Positions 38,584 to 47,237 are shown, numbered from the stretch's first letter. The stretch is DNA of 64,000 nucleotides from Arthrobacter oryzae (GCF_030718995.1 NZ_CP132204.1:124001-188000); one strand, 5' to 3'. Made by a program: numbers and translations. The notes: generated by a model from the letters alone, not told the origin.

Positions 38584-39305
38584 GCGAGGACCTCGGCGAT
38601 CTCGCCGGCAGTGACCCGCCGGCCGGTGTAGAAGGGGATTTCTTCACGGACGTGGTGCCGGGCTTCGGTGGCGCGCAGGTGGCGCATCAGGTCCACGAGG
38701 TCCACGAGTTCGGGTGCCTCCAGGCCGAGGATCCATTCCCAGTCGCCCAGGGCGAAGGATGACACGGTGTTGGAGATGACCTGCGGAAAGTCGCGGCCCA
38801 GCAGTCCGTGGTCGCGCAGCATGGCCCCGCGCTCCGCATCGGGAAGCAGGTACCACTCGTAGGAGCGGACGAACGGATACACGCAGAGCCATTCAGCGGG
38901 CTCGACGCCGCGGGAGAACGCCGGAGTGTGGTTCTTGGCGAACTCAGCCTCGCGGTGCACGCCCATGGCGGACCAGGCGATCTCCGTACCGGCGAAGAGC
39001 CGGCTGCGGCGGATGTCGCGGACGGCCTGCTGCAGGGCCTCGGGCTTGGGCCCGTGGAGCCACACCATGATGTCCGCGTCTGCACGCATTCCCGAAACGT
39101 CGTAGCTGCCCCGGTGGACCACGCCGGCATCAGCCAGGCGGGCCAGCAGCGCTTCGAAGTCCGCTGCAGCATCGGCGCTGCGCAGGACGTCGGCGGAGCG
39201 CTTGAACACCGTCCAGAGAGTGAAGAACTGCTCTGTTTCTTCGGCTGCTGGTTTTTCGGCTACTGATTCGGTTTTAGTGACAGATTCGGCAGAAGTGTGG
39301 CTCAT
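38580..39305 (-). CDS. hemQ: coproheme decarboxylase (chlorite dismutase family)
   Basis: A protein of 241 residues. The Cld/HemQ fold is recognised by IMVWLHGPKPEALQ, WLCVYPFVRSYEWYLLP and the C-terminal RHHVREEIPFYTGRRV block containing the heme-ligand His. HemQ (ChdC) decarboxylates coproheme to heme b, the last step of the actinobacterial pathway. A perfect inverted repeat at 39350-39372 lies 45 bp upstream of ATG 39305, with a possible -10 CAGACT at 39313-39318. It is the first gene of the overlapping hemQ-cpfC-hemC set. Confidence 0.95.
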   Translation of the reverse strand: MSHTSAESVTKTESVAEKPAAEETEQFFTLWTVFKRSADVLRSADAAADFEALLARLADAGVVHRGSYDVSGMRADADIMVWLHGPKPEALQQAVRDIRRSRLFAGTEIAWSAMGVHREAEFAKNHTPAFSRGVEPAEWLCVYPFVRSYEWYLLPDAERGAMLRDHGLLGRDFPQVISNTVSSFALGDWEWILGLEAPELVDLVDLMRHLRATEARHHVREEIPFYTGRRVTAGEIAEVLA

Positions 39306-39349
39306 AGTTACCAGTCTGCCCCTTCGATGCCGCCTAAGTCGAAACACGC

Positions 39350-39372
39350 CACTTCTACAACGTGTAGAAGTG
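39350..39372. promoter_or_regulatory. perfect 10-bp inverted repeat before hemQ (candidate operator)
   Basis: Arms CACTTCTACA and TGTAGAAGTG around a 3-base ACG centre. It lies just upstream of where the hemQ -35 element should be. The TACA-N3-TGTA core is reminiscent of dyads bound by BlaI/CopY-type repressors, but the regulator is unknown. No such regulator gene lies in this window. Confidence 0.7.
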
Positions 39373-39450
39373 CTTAATTTCACAGCATTGCGCCGAATCT
39401 GACCGGACCGCCAGCGTAAACCGGCAGCCGGCGGCCAGCCCGAAATGCCC

Positions 39451-40383
39451 CTAGACCCGCCGCATTCGCACGTAGGCAACCCCTGCGGCGCAGGCCAGTG
39501 CGACCAGACCGGCACCCCACCAGACCTGGGGCGACACGTCGCCCACGGGCGAGACGCTCACGGCGGACCTCATGACCGGCGAGCCCGAGACACCATAGCC
39601 GGAGCCGGACAGCGGCTCGACGCCATACGACGTGAGGATGGCCATGTTGGCAGGCCCGAACCTGTTCGTAGTGGTCCATGCTGAGGCCGGTGCGGCCGCA
39701 GCGGGCCCGGCGGCCGGGCGGCCGGACGCCCGCGATGTTCCGCCCGCTGCAGGCGCCTCCGTGGCCGTGCCGGGCAGGATCACTCCGCTTCGGGGCGCGG
39801 CCGGAGCGGCCGTTCCCGGCAGGATTGCCGGCGGCGCCGCAGGATTGCCGGCGGAAGCCCCGCCCGCGGCGGGGGCAGGAGTGCCAGGCACCTGGGCGGC
39901 ACCGGTGGACGGAGCCGCAGCTCCGCCGGCGGGCGACGGCGCCGGGGTGCCCGACGGCGCGCTGCTTTCGGAGGGGGACGGTGACGGCGACGGCGTCTCC
40001 GGGTCGGGCGACGGCGAAGGCGAAGTCCACGCCGGGTCGGTCGTAGGAGACGGTGACGGCGTGGGCTGGGTCCGCTGTCCTGGCGGCGTCTGCTTGCCGG
40101 CGCCCGGTGCAGGCGGGCCGGAAGGGTGCGGCTTGGGCCCGAGGACCACTGAGGCCCAGACCTCCAGCGAGGGAACACCCGCGTCTATGGACGCCGTGGC
40201 AGCGGAGTCAGCGCTGTCCGTGGCGTCCGGAGCCGGAACGAGGGACACAGCGTTGGATGCAGGGACACCTGCTGAAAGGACTAGTACCGCTCCGAGCGCC
40301 GCTGCTGCGGTGCCGCGCCGAAGACCCCCATGGAAACCAGTCAGCGTTCGAGTTTCTTCGGACTTCTGAATGACCATAGTCAT
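39451..40383 (-). CDS. proline/alanine-rich secreted protein, membrane-anchored at the C-terminus, unknown function
   Basis: About 310 residues. An N-terminal signal-like segment (TAAAALGAVLVLSAGVPASNA) precedes a long Pro/Ser/Thr/Ala-rich stretch with PSPSPS repeats, then a small globular part (WTTTNRFGPANMAI) and a final hydrophobic helix (WWGAGLVALACAAGVAYVRMRRV) with a basic end. No LPXTG motif is present. It would be an extracytoplasmic, wall-spanning stalk held by its C-terminal helix. Function unknown. It lies between cgoX and hemQ on the same strand. ATG 40383 was chosen over 40377 with low confidence. Confidence 0.65.
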   Translation of the reverse strand: MTMVIQKSEETRTLTGFHGGLRRGTAAAALGAVLVLSAGVPASNAVSLVPAPDATDSADSAATASIDAGVPSLEVWASVVLGPKPHPSGPPAPGAGKQTPPGQRTQPTPSPSPTTDPAWTSPSPSPDPETPSPSPSPSESSAPSGTPAPSPAGGAAAPSTGAAQVPGTPAPAAGGASAGNPAAPPAILPGTAAPAAPRSGVILPGTATEAPAAGGTSRASGRPAAGPAAAAPASAWTTTNRFGPANMAILTSYGVEPLSGSGYGVSGSPVMRSAVSVSPVGDVSPQVWWGAGLVALACAAGVAYVRMRRV

Positions 40384-40431
40384 CGACCCTAGCCAGAAAC
40401 ACGTGCCATTAGAAACTTGCAAAGTCGCCCT

Positions 40432-41910
40432 TCACGCGGTACTCGCGGGCTGGTGTAGTACGTCCGCGAGTTGCCTCCTGGTATCGGCCACGACGGCGGC
40501 GAGGCCGTTGCCGGCCAGCCACCCGCCCACCATCACCAGGCTGCCCTGGGCGGCGCAGACGCGCCGAACCTCCGCCACGCGCTGGCGGTGGCCAACAGCG
40601 GCGAACGGCAGCACACCGCCCCAGCCCACGACGTCCCAGTCGATCACGTCATCAGCCGTGACAGGCACTGTCAGCAGGGCCGACGCATCCCGTAAGGCCG
40701 CTTCAAAGAGCACAGTATCCGCCCGGGAGCCGTCTCCCGCGCGCAGGCCGGCATCCGCCCCGCGTGCCTGCTGCGCACCCTCTTCTCCCCTGCCGTACGA
40801 GAGCCGGACAACATGCGTGCCCGGTCCCGCCGCTGCGGCGAGCCAGTCCCATTTCGCGGTGGCATGCGTCAGCGCCTTTGCCTGGATGCCAGGCGTCTGC
40901 GGAGCCACCAGAATGCCCGTTCCGCGCGGCCGGCGATCCAGTTCGGGAAGGTCAACAACGAGTGTCACAAGCTTTACATCCGGACCGGCGCCCGGCCGGT
41001 GTCCGGCCAGATCCGGCACCGCGTCCTGGAGCAGTCCGACGGCGGAGGGGCCGTCAAGGGCCACCACCAGCAGGCCGGCGTCGTACTTCTGCGCCGCCGC
41101 CGAGACCCGCCAGCCGTTCGCTGTCCTTTCCACAGCCGCCGCCCGGGTGCCGGCCAGGAGGGTGGCGCCGCGTTGCCGCAGTTGGGCCACGAGGGCGGTG
41201 ATCAGCGTGTGCAGGCCGCCTTCGAAGCCGGCGACGGCGGATCCCGCTTTGGCGCCCTGTGCGGCGGTCCCACGGCGCTGGGCGGCGACGGCCGCGGCCA
41301 GGGAGCCGTGGGCCCGGATGCCGGCCCGGAGTCCGGGTGCCACCATGTCGACGTCGAGCAGCGCGGGGTCGGCTGAATGCACGCCGCCCACCACAGGTTC
41401 CACCAGGCGTTCCAGCACACGGCGGCCCATCCGCTGCCGCACGAGGGCCGAGACGCTGGTGATGGCTGGGCGGGTTCCCAGGGATGCCGGCAGGAACTTG
41501 TCCAGGGAAGCACGGAGGGAGCCTGCGAGCCCAAGGGTCCTTCGCACTTCGGGATCCCACGGGTTGGCCGGTATGCCGAGGACGCCGGTTTTGGGCAGTT
41601 CCCGCGCACCCTCGGGGAGCTGGACCCAGGCGCCGCCCGGATGCGGCGCAACGATGGTTGCCGCGATTCCAAGCTCTGCCGCCAGGTCCGCAACGGCACG
41701 TGAGCGCGTAGCGAAGGACTCCGCCCCGCTGTCCAGCGTCAGGCCGCCCACTACATGGCTGCCTACACAGCCGCCCCAGGCCTCGCTGGCTTCCAGGACG
41801 GTGACCTGCCGGCCCGCCTTAACAAGCTCCAGGGCGGCAAGCAGGCCGGAAACGCCGCCTCCCACCACCACGGCCGTAGTAACGGACGCTTCCGGCGTGG
41901 CTGCGCTCAC
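40432..41910 (-). CDS. cgoX: coproporphyrinogen III oxidase, FAD-dependent (HemY/HemG type)
   Basis: A protein of 492 residues with an FAD dinucleotide-binding GGGVSGLLAALEL near the N-terminus, the SGAESFATR segment, and a C-terminal VMVGGWLAGNGLAAVV block. In HemQ-containing bacteria this enzyme oxidises coproporphyrinogen III to coproporphyrin III with oxygen. GTG 41910 follows the hemE stop by 3 bases, with GGAG upstream, so it is translated with hemE. Confidence 0.92.
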   Translation of the reverse strand: MSAATPEASVTTAVVVGGGVSGLLAALELVKAGRQVTVLEASEAWGGCVGSHVVGGLTLDSGAESFATRSRAVADLAAELGIAATIVAPHPGGAWVQLPEGARELPKTGVLGIPANPWDPEVRRTLGLAGSLRASLDKFLPASLGTRPAITSVSALVRQRMGRRVLERLVEPVVGGVHSADPALLDVDMVAPGLRAGIRAHGSLAAAVAAQRRGTAAQGAKAGSAVAGFEGGLHTLITALVAQLRQRGATLLAGTRAAAVERTANGWRVSAAAQKYDAGLLVVALDGPSAVGLLQDAVPDLAGHRPGAGPDVKLVTLVVDLPELDRRPRGTGILVAPQTPGIQAKALTHATAKWDWLAAAAGPGTHVVRLSYGRGEEGAQQARGADAGLRAGDGSRADTVLFEAALRDASALLTVPVTADDVIDWDVVGWGGVLPFAAVGHRQRVAEVRRVCAAQGSLVMVGGWLAGNGLAAVVADTRRQLADVLHQPASTA

Positions 41911-41913
41911 CCT

Positions 41914-43035
41914 TTACTCCGGGGAAATCGAGTGAATGAGTTCAACGACGCGCGTCAGGACGTCGGGATCGGTTTCCGGCGGCACGCCGTGGCCCAGGTT
42001 CAGGACGTGGCCGGGGGCGGCGGAACCGGCCCGAATGACCTCCCGGACGTGCGCTTCCAGCACGTTCCACGGAGCGGAGAGCAGCGCGGGGTCGATGTTG
42101 CCCTGCAACGGCACGGTGCCGCCCAGCCGGCGGTTGGCTTCATCCAGGGGAAGCCGGTAGTCGACGCCCACCACGTCCACTCCGACGTCGCGCATTGCCA
42201 CCAGCAGCTCGGACGTTCCGGTGCCGAAATGGATCAGCGGAGCGCCCAAATGGCGGACATGGTCAAGGGCCCGGGCAGATGCCGGGGCCACAAAGCGCTC
42301 GTAGTCGGCCAGCCCCAGGGAGCCCGCCCAGGAATCGAACAGCTGGCCCGCGGAGGCGCCGGCTTCCAGCTGGGCGCGGAGGAACATCCCTGAGGCGTCC
42401 GCTGCCCAGTTGGCCAGTGCATTCCAGGTCTCGGGATCGGCATGCATCATGGTGCGCGGGCCGAGGTGGTCGCGGGAGGGCTTGCCTTCAACCATGTACG
42501 CGGCCAGGGTGAACGGTGCACCGGCGAAACCGATCAGCGGCGTCTTGCCAAGCTGGGCAACGGTGAGGCGGACGGCCTCCCGGATGGGCTCCAGCGCTTC
42601 CCAGGTCAGCTGCGGGAGCGCCGCGACGTCTTCGGCGGTGCGTACCGGCTTGTCCAGGACCGGGCCCACGCCGGGGACGATATCCACGCCCACGCCCGCG
42701 AGTTTCAGCGGGATCACGATGTCGGAGAAGAAGATGGCGGCGTCGACGTCGTGCCGGCGCACGGGCTGCAGCGTGATCTCGGAGGCCAGCTCGGGACGGA
42801 GGCAGGAATCCAGCATGGCCACGCCCTCGCGCACCTTCAGGTATTCCGGAAGGGAGCGGCCGGCCTGGCGCATGAACCAGACGGGCCGGCGGGACGGCTT
42901 GCCGCCGCGGTAGGCCGTGATGAGCGGCGAATCAGCCGTGCGGCCGTCCATCAGCGGGTGTCCTGCATCCAGGGTGGCCTCGGAGAACGGGACGTCGGAT
43001 ACTGTGCCGTTGGACGTTGCAGCGCTTGAAGTCAT
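41914..43035 (-). CDS. hemE: uroporphyrinogen decarboxylase
   Basis: A protein of 373 residues. Signature PVWFMRQAGRSLPEY lies near the N-terminus, followed by IIFFSDIVIP-like AAIFFSDIVIP, GFAGAPFTLAAYMVEG and VVGVDYRLPLDEA. It decarboxylates uroporphyrinogen III to coproporphyrinogen III. ATG 43035 is chosen over the longer frame because GGGAG lies 9 bases upstream and the family starts near here. It diverges from hemA; cgoX follows it directly. Confidence 0.96.
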   Translation of the reverse strand: MTSSAATSNGTVSDVPFSEATLDAGHPLMDGRTADSPLITAYRGGKPSRRPVWFMRQAGRSLPEYLKVREGVAMLDSCLRPELASEITLQPVRRHDVDAAIFFSDIVIPLKLAGVGVDIVPGVGPVLDKPVRTAEDVAALPQLTWEALEPIREAVRLTVAQLGKTPLIGFAGAPFTLAAYMVEGKPSRDHLGPRTMMHADPETWNALANWAADASGMFLRAQLEAGASAGQLFDSWAGSLGLADYERFVAPASARALDHVRHLGAPLIHFGTGTSELLVAMRDVGVDVVGVDYRLPLDEANRRLGGTVPLQGNIDPALLSAPWNVLEAHVREVIRAGSAAPGHVLNLGHGVPPETDPDVLTRVVELIHSISPE

Positions 43036-43178
43036 GACTCCGATTCTCCCTAAATTCGCCGCCAAAAGATAACGACAGCCTGTCATCCGGCGCCTGCGGC
43101 GGCCGTCCGTGGCGGGAATCACAAGGCAGCGTGCGCTTTGCCACTGCGCATTGTTGTTCTACCCCGCGACGAAAAAGC

Positions 43179-43184
43179 TATGAT
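43179..43184 (+). promoter_or_regulatory. -10 element TATGAT of hemA
   Basis: TATGAT is the best -10 hexamer in the divergent hemE-hemA gap. The expected transcription start lies at about 43191, three bases before GTG 43194, so there is little or no leader and no ribosome binding site. Confidence 0.55.
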
Positions 43185-43193
43185 TGTGATGCT

Positions 43194-44525
43194 GTGGTTC
43201 TTTTTTCATTGGTGGCTACACACGCCGACATCGACCTCGAGACCGTTGCTCAACTGAGCACCGGTGCTTCCGAGCTAGCTACATCCGCACTCTCCGGGTC
43301 GCCGGCAGTGACGGGTGCGGTGGTGCTTGCCACCTGCAACCGCTTTGAAATCTACGGGGAAGCGCCACATCCGGATGACGTGGAAGCGGCACGGGCCGCC
43401 CTCGTCGCCCAGATCAGCGAACGCACCGGGCTCAACGAGCAGCTGGTCTCCCGGTCCTTCAATACGCGAACCGGCGGCGAAGTCAGCCAGCACCTTTTCG
43501 CCGTCAGCTCCGGCCTTGATTCGGCTGTGGTGGGTGAACGTGAAATCGCCGGCCAGGTGCGCCGCGCGCTCATCAACGCCCAGCACGAAGGCACTGCCAG
43601 CTCGGGCCTCATCCGTCTTTTCCAGGCCGCATCCAAGACCGCCAAGGACGTCGGCGCCCAGACGGCCCTCGGATCACGCGGGCTGTCCATCGTCTCGGTT
43701 GCGCTCGATCTCGCCACCGACCTTTCCGAAAGTGCCGACTGGTCCACCAAGAAGGCAGTGGTCTTCGGCACCGGGGCCTACGCAGGCGCCACCATGTCGC
43801 TGCTCCGTGAACGCGGCTGCACGGACATTTCAGTCTTTTCCTCCTCCGGCCGCGCCGAAGGCTTCGTGGCGACACGCGGCGGCACCGCCCTCAACGCTGA
43901 TTCGCTCCCTGCCGCTGTGGCAGCGGCGGATGTCATGATCGGGTGCAGCGGCTCCGACACTCGCGTGGAAGCGGAGGAACTCGCCCGCGTGCGCGCGGGA
44001 TCGCCCCAAACGCTGATCGCCATCGACCTGGCGCTCACCCATGATTTCGATCCCGCCGTTGGCGAGCTCGACGGCGTGGAGCTGCTGACGCTTGAGTCCG
44101 TGCGGCTCGCGGCTCCCCAGGAGCAGGCCGAGTCCCTGGCACAGGCCAGCGGCATCGTCACCGGCGCGGCCGCAGCTTTTGAGCAGGAGCGCGAGGCCAG
44201 GTCCGTTGATACCGCCATCGTCGCGCTGCGCCGCCACACCATGAACGTCCTCGACGCCGAAATGGAGAAGGTCCGGGCACGCCACGGCTGCACGGCTGCC
44301 GCCGAGGAAGTGGAGTTCGCCCTGCGCCGGATGGTCAAGCAACTCTTGCACGTCCCCACGGTCCGGGCACGTGAGCTTGCCTCCAACGGTCAGCAGGAGC
44401 AGTACATTGCGGCGCTCGATGCGCTCTACGGCATCACTGTTGAGCAGCCCGCCGCCGCACCGGCCGCCGAATGCCCCGTGGACCACGGCCAGGCGTCCAC
44501 CGACGCCCGGCGCGAAACAGCCTGA
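43194..44525 (+). CDS. hemA: glutamyl-tRNA reductase
   Basis: A protein of 443 residues. Catalytic Cys48 lies in [12 protein letters not shown], followed by [12 protein letters not shown] and an NADP-binding [14 protein letters not shown]. It reduces Glu-tRNA to glutamate-1-semialdehyde, the committed and usually regulated step of heme synthesis. GTG 43194 is preferred to the ATG at 43131 because homologues start at VLFSLVATH. The TATGAT at 43179-43184 ends 9 bases before GTG, giving a leader of about 2-3 bases. The C-terminal ~25 residues are a variable tail. It diverges from hemE. Confidence 0.95.
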   Translation: MVLFSLVATHADIDLETVAQLSTGASELATSALSGSPAVTGAVVLATCNRFEIYGEAPHPDDVEAARAALVAQISERTGLNEQLVSRSFNTRTGGEVSQHLFAVSSGLDSAVVGEREIAGQVRRALINAQHEGTASSGLIRLFQAASKTAKDVGAQTALGSRGLSIVSVALDLATDLSESADWSTKKAVVFGTGAYAGATMSLLRERGCTDISVFSSSGRAEGFVATRGGTALNADSLPAAVAAADVMIGCSGSDTRVEAEELARVRAGSPQTLIAIDLALTHDFDPAVGELDGVELLTLESVRLAAPQEQAESLAQASGIVTGAAAAFEQEREARSVDTAIVALRRHTMNVLDAEMEKVRARHGCTAAAEEVEFALRRMVKQLLHVPTVRARELASNGQQEQYIAALDALYGITVEQPAAAPAAECPVDHGQASTDARRETA

Positions 44526-44546
44526 CCCCGCTACAGCCGGACCCCG

Positions 44547-44586
44547 GTACCGCCTGACCGCAGTACCGCCTGACCGCAGTACCGCC
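44547..44586. repeat. 16-bp tandem repeat between hemA and moeB
   Basis: Two exact copies of GTACCGCCTGACCGCA, then the first 8 bases of a third. The region lies between two convergent stop codons, and no clean terminator hairpin is visible there. Confidence 0.9.
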
Positions 44587-44591
44587 AGGCT

Positions 44592-45791
44592 TCAGTAAAC
44601 CGGCTTCGCCGGTTCCACTTCCCGCACCCAGGCGAGGATGCCGCCGTCGAGGTGGCTGACCCGCTGGTAGCCGGCCCTGTGCGCCGCGGCCAGGACGGCC
44701 GCCGAACGGGTGCCTGCCTTGCAATGGAACACGATGTCCTTGTCCTGGGGCAGCTCGGCCCAGGCCTCCCCCGCCAGGATTCTGCCCTGCGGGATGAGGA
44801 CGGACCCGTCAATGCTGACGATGTCGTGCTCGCCCGGCTCGCGGACGTCCACGAGTTCAAAGTCCTTCAGGCCGGCTTTGCGCGAAGCGAGCATGGTGGC
44901 CAGCTGCGTGGCCGTCACCGTGTTCTCCTTGGCGGTGGCAGCCTCAGGTTCAATTCCGCAAAACGCCTCGTAGTCGGTGAGTTCCGTGATGCGCTCCGCC
45001 GCCGGGTCCCGGGCCACCTTGATCTCGCGCCAGCTGCCGCCGAGGGCGTCGAACAGCGCCACCCGCCCCAGCAGGGAACGCCCGACGCCGGTAATCAGCT
45101 TCACTGCCTCGGTCACCATCAGCGAGCCCACCGCGGCGCACAGCATCCCGAACACGCCGCCTTCACCGCAGGAGGGCACTGAACCGGCCGGCGGCGCCTC
45201 CGGGTAGAGGTCCCGGTAGGTGGGGCCGTGCTTCTCCCAGAACACGCTGACCTGGCCGTCGAAGCGGAAGATGGAACCCCAGACGTAAGGCTTGCCGAGG
45301 ATGGCGGCGGCGTCGTTGACCAGGTACCGCGTGGCGAAATTGTCCGCCCCGTCCAGGATGAGGTCGTAGTCGGCAAACAGCTCCAGTGCGTTGGAGGCAT
45401 CGAGCCTGACGTTGTGGAGCCGGACATCCACCAGGGGGTTCAGCGCGGCAATGGAGTCACGGGCTGACTCGATCTTGGGCCGGCCCACGTCCGCCACTCC
45501 GTGGATGACCTGGCGCTGCAGGTTACTCAGGTCCACGGCGTCGTCGTCGATGATTCCCACGGTTCCCACCCCTGCGGCGGCAAGGTAGAGGAGTGCCGGC
45601 GAGCCCAGGCCGCCGGCTCCGATCACAAGCACCCTGGCGTTCTTGAGCCGGCGTTGGCCCAGCGTGCCGATTTCGGGAATGATGAGGTGGCGGGAGTACC
45701 GCTCCACCTCTTCGGCGGTCAGAGCATCCGCCGGTTCCACGAGCGGATCCAGGGTTGCAGGGACAGCAGTTGCGGTGAACGTGGAAGCCAT
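44592..45791 (-). CDS. moeZ: MoeZ/MoeB-type sulfur-carrier adenylyltransferase with rhodanese domain
   Basis: A protein of 399 residues. The E1-like domain shows VLVIGAGGLGSPALLYLAAAGVG (ATP site), DGADNFATR and a catalytic Cys in VPSCGEGG. The C-terminal rhodanese domain (from about 290) has the active-site loop HCKAGTRS. Such proteins adenylate the C-terminal Gly of sulfur carriers (MoaD, CysO, ThiS) and then load sulfur. The Zn Cys pairs of E. coli MoeB are not evident. As thiF is missing from the nearby thi operon, this enzyme may serve ThiS; that is inference. Confidence 0.9.
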   Translation of the reverse strand: MASTFTATAVPATLDPLVEPADALTAEEVERYSRHLIIPEIGTLGQRRLKNARVLVIGAGGLGSPALLYLAAAGVGTVGIIDDDAVDLSNLQRQVIHGVADVGRPKIESARDSIAALNPLVDVRLHNVRLDASNALELFADYDLILDGADNFATRYLVNDAAAILGKPYVWGSIFRFDGQVSVFWEKHGPTYRDLYPEAPPAGSVPSCGEGGVFGMLCAAVGSLMVTEAVKLITGVGRSLLGRVALFDALGGSWREIKVARDPAAERITELTDYEAFCGIEPEAATAKENTVTATQLATMLASRKAGLKDFELVDVREPGEHDIVSIDGSVLIPQGRILAGEAWAELPQDKDIVFHCKAGTRSAAVLAAAHRAGYQRVSHLDGGILAWVREVEPAKPVY

Positions 45792-45827
45792 ACTTCAATG
45801 TATGCCCGAAGATGCCGCCAGGTCATA

Positions 45828-45841
45828 TTACCCGCGCGTAA
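45828..45841. promoter_or_regulatory. palindrome-like TTACCCGCGCGTAA before the TetR gene
   Basis: Outer arms TTAC/GTAA and a CGCG core, 17 bases upstream of the TetR start. Position fits autorepression. It shares its outer half-sites and spacing with TTACCGGCCGGTAA at 5695. Confidence 0.45.
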
Positions 45842-45857
45842 AGTGTAGGTAACTGCA

Positions 45858-46544
45858 ATGGAAAGAAGGCCAACAGTGGTTCATCAGGCACCGGTTGATC
45901 GGACGCCGGCCGGGAAGGCAGCCGCGGGACAGGCGCGGGCCGGCGGTGCGCGTTCGGCGCGGCTCCCGCGTGACGAACGGCGCGCCCAGCTGCTGGCCGC
46001 CGCCCAGGAAGTCTTTGTCGCCAACGGCTACCATGGCGCCGCCATGGACGAGATCGCCGAAACGGCCCACGTCAGCAAACCGGTGCTGTACCAGCACTTC
46101 CCTTCCAAACGCGAGCTCTACCTCGCCCTGCTGGACAGCCATCTCAGCGCGCTGACCGATCTCATGATGGGGGCGTTGAACTCCACTGACGACAACGACG
46201 AGCGGGTCCAGGCCGTCATGCGTGCCTATTACCGCTTTATCGCCAGCGACGACCAGGCGCACCGCCTGGTGTTTGAATCGGACCTGATCAACGACAGCGA
46301 CGTCAGTTCCAGGCTGGAAACCTTCAACAAGGCTTTTGCCGATGCCATTGCCCGGGTCATTGCCGAGGACACCAAGCTCCCCATGCTGGAGGCCCAGCTG
46401 CTGGGGCGCGGACTGGCCGGAATGGCCCAGGTCAGCGCGCGTTACTGGCTCGAAACCGACGGGAACCTGGACCTCGATGTGGCCAGTGACCTGATCTATC
46501 GTTTAGCTTGGCGCGGAATCTCGCGCTTCCCCAAGGAAACCTAG
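45858..46544 (+). CDS. TetR family transcriptional regulator
   Basis: A protein of 228 residues. After a ~35-residue Ala/Gly/Arg-rich N-terminal extension, the TetR helix-turn-helix reads RRAQLLAAAQEVFVANGYHGAAMDEIAETAHVSKPVLYQHFPSKRELYLALL. The ligand domain is not assignable. In mycobacteria the syntenic Rv3208 occupies the same place before a DUF3107 gene. The upstream TTAC...GTAA dyad suggests autoregulation. The start is taken as ATG 45858, which has TAGGTA 6 bases before it; GTG 45879 is an alternative. Confidence 0.88.
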   Translation: MERRPTVVHQAPVDRTPAGKAAAGQARAGGARSARLPRDERRAQLLAAAQEVFVANGYHGAAMDEIAETAHVSKPVLYQHFPSKRELYLALLDSHLSALTDLMMGALNSTDDNDERVQAVMRAYYRFIASDDQAHRLVFESDLINDSDVSSRLETFNKAFADAIARVIAEDTKLPMLEAQLLGRGLAGMAQVSARYWLETDGNLDLDVASDLIYRLAWRGISRFPKET

Positions 46545-46595
46545 ACTACAAATAGAGAACACCTTTAGAACTTTGATTGGCTGGGAGGCCTCGCT

Positions 46596-46820
46596 GTGGA
46601 AGTAAAGATCGGCATTCAGAACATCGGCCGCGAAATTGTGCTGGAATCGGCTCAGGATGCTGACGCTGTGGCAAAGCTCGTCGAGGAATCCATTGCCAAG
46701 GGCGCTGAACTTCGCCTGGCTGACGACAAGGGCCGCGTGGTCATCATTCCCGCCAACGTGCTGGGCTACGTTGAAATTGGGGCAGAGGAAGCCCGCCGCG
46801 TCGGTTTCGGCCAGCTTTAG
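46596..46820 (+). CDS. DUF3107 family small protein
   Basis: A protein of 74 residues beginning VEVKIGIQN with an internal GRVVIIPANVLGYVEIG motif, characteristic of DUF3107, an Actinobacteria-only family of unknown function. GTG 46596 has a good GGGAGG seven bases upstream. It lies directly after the TetR gene, as in Mycobacterium (Rv3208A). Confidence 0.9.
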   Translation: MEVKIGIQNIGREIVLESAQDADAVAKLVEESIAKGAELRLADDKGRVVIIPANVLGYVEIGAEEARRVGFGQL

Positions 46821-46883
46821 GCCACTCCAGCCCGGTCCACCCGCCCTGACCCGCACCCCGCTCTGCAGCAAGGAGTTCGCCGA

Positions 46884-47186
46884 ATGCTTTCCCTGGTAAT
46901 CGTGGCCCTGGTCACCGTGGCCGCAGGCTTTGTTGTCTGGGCCAACGACCGGCGGCACGCGAAGTATGGCATCGCCATGCCGGCGGGCGTTTCCCTGACT
47001 GTGGGGATGCTGAGCTGGGTCATCTTCATGGCCGCAGGGCTTGGGTACCAGCCCGGCCTGACGTGGATCCCGTGGGTGCTTCCCATGGTCCTGGGCACCG
47101 GGGCGGCACTCGCCGCCTCGGTGTACCTCGGCCGCAAGCGCGCCCTCCAGGACACGAAGCAGCTGACGGCCGCACTGCGGCTCTGA
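46884..47186 (+). CDS. small membrane protein, unknown
   Basis: A protein of 100 residues with three hydrophobic helices (LSLVIVALVTVAAGFVVW, GVSLTVGMLSWVIFMAAGLGY, WIPWVLPMVLGTGAALAASVYLG) and a basic, amphipathic C-terminus. AAGGAG before the ATG supports translation. It is 63 bp after the DUF3107 gene on the same strand. No family was recognised. Confidence 0.72.
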   Translation: MLSLVIVALVTVAAGFVVWANDRRHAKYGIAMPAGVSLTVGMLSWVIFMAAGLGYQPGLTWIPWVLPMVLGTGAALAASVYLGRKRALQDTKQLTAALRL

Positions 47187-47203
47187 CGCGCCGGTTCCGG
47201 ACC

Positions 47204-47237
47204 CGCTAGTCCGGGTTGGCCGCTAGTCCGGGTTGGC
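47204..47237. repeat. 17-bp tandem duplication over the pterin dehydratase stop codon
   Basis: Two adjacent exact copies of CGCTAGTCCGGGTTGGC. The gene's last codons and TAG lie in one copy, and the second copy repeats them just downstream of the gene. Confidence 0.92.

Noticed and set aside
39451..40383. Sortase-anchored surface protein
   Set aside because: No LPXTG-like motif before the C-terminal hydrophobic helix; a plain membrane anchor fits better.
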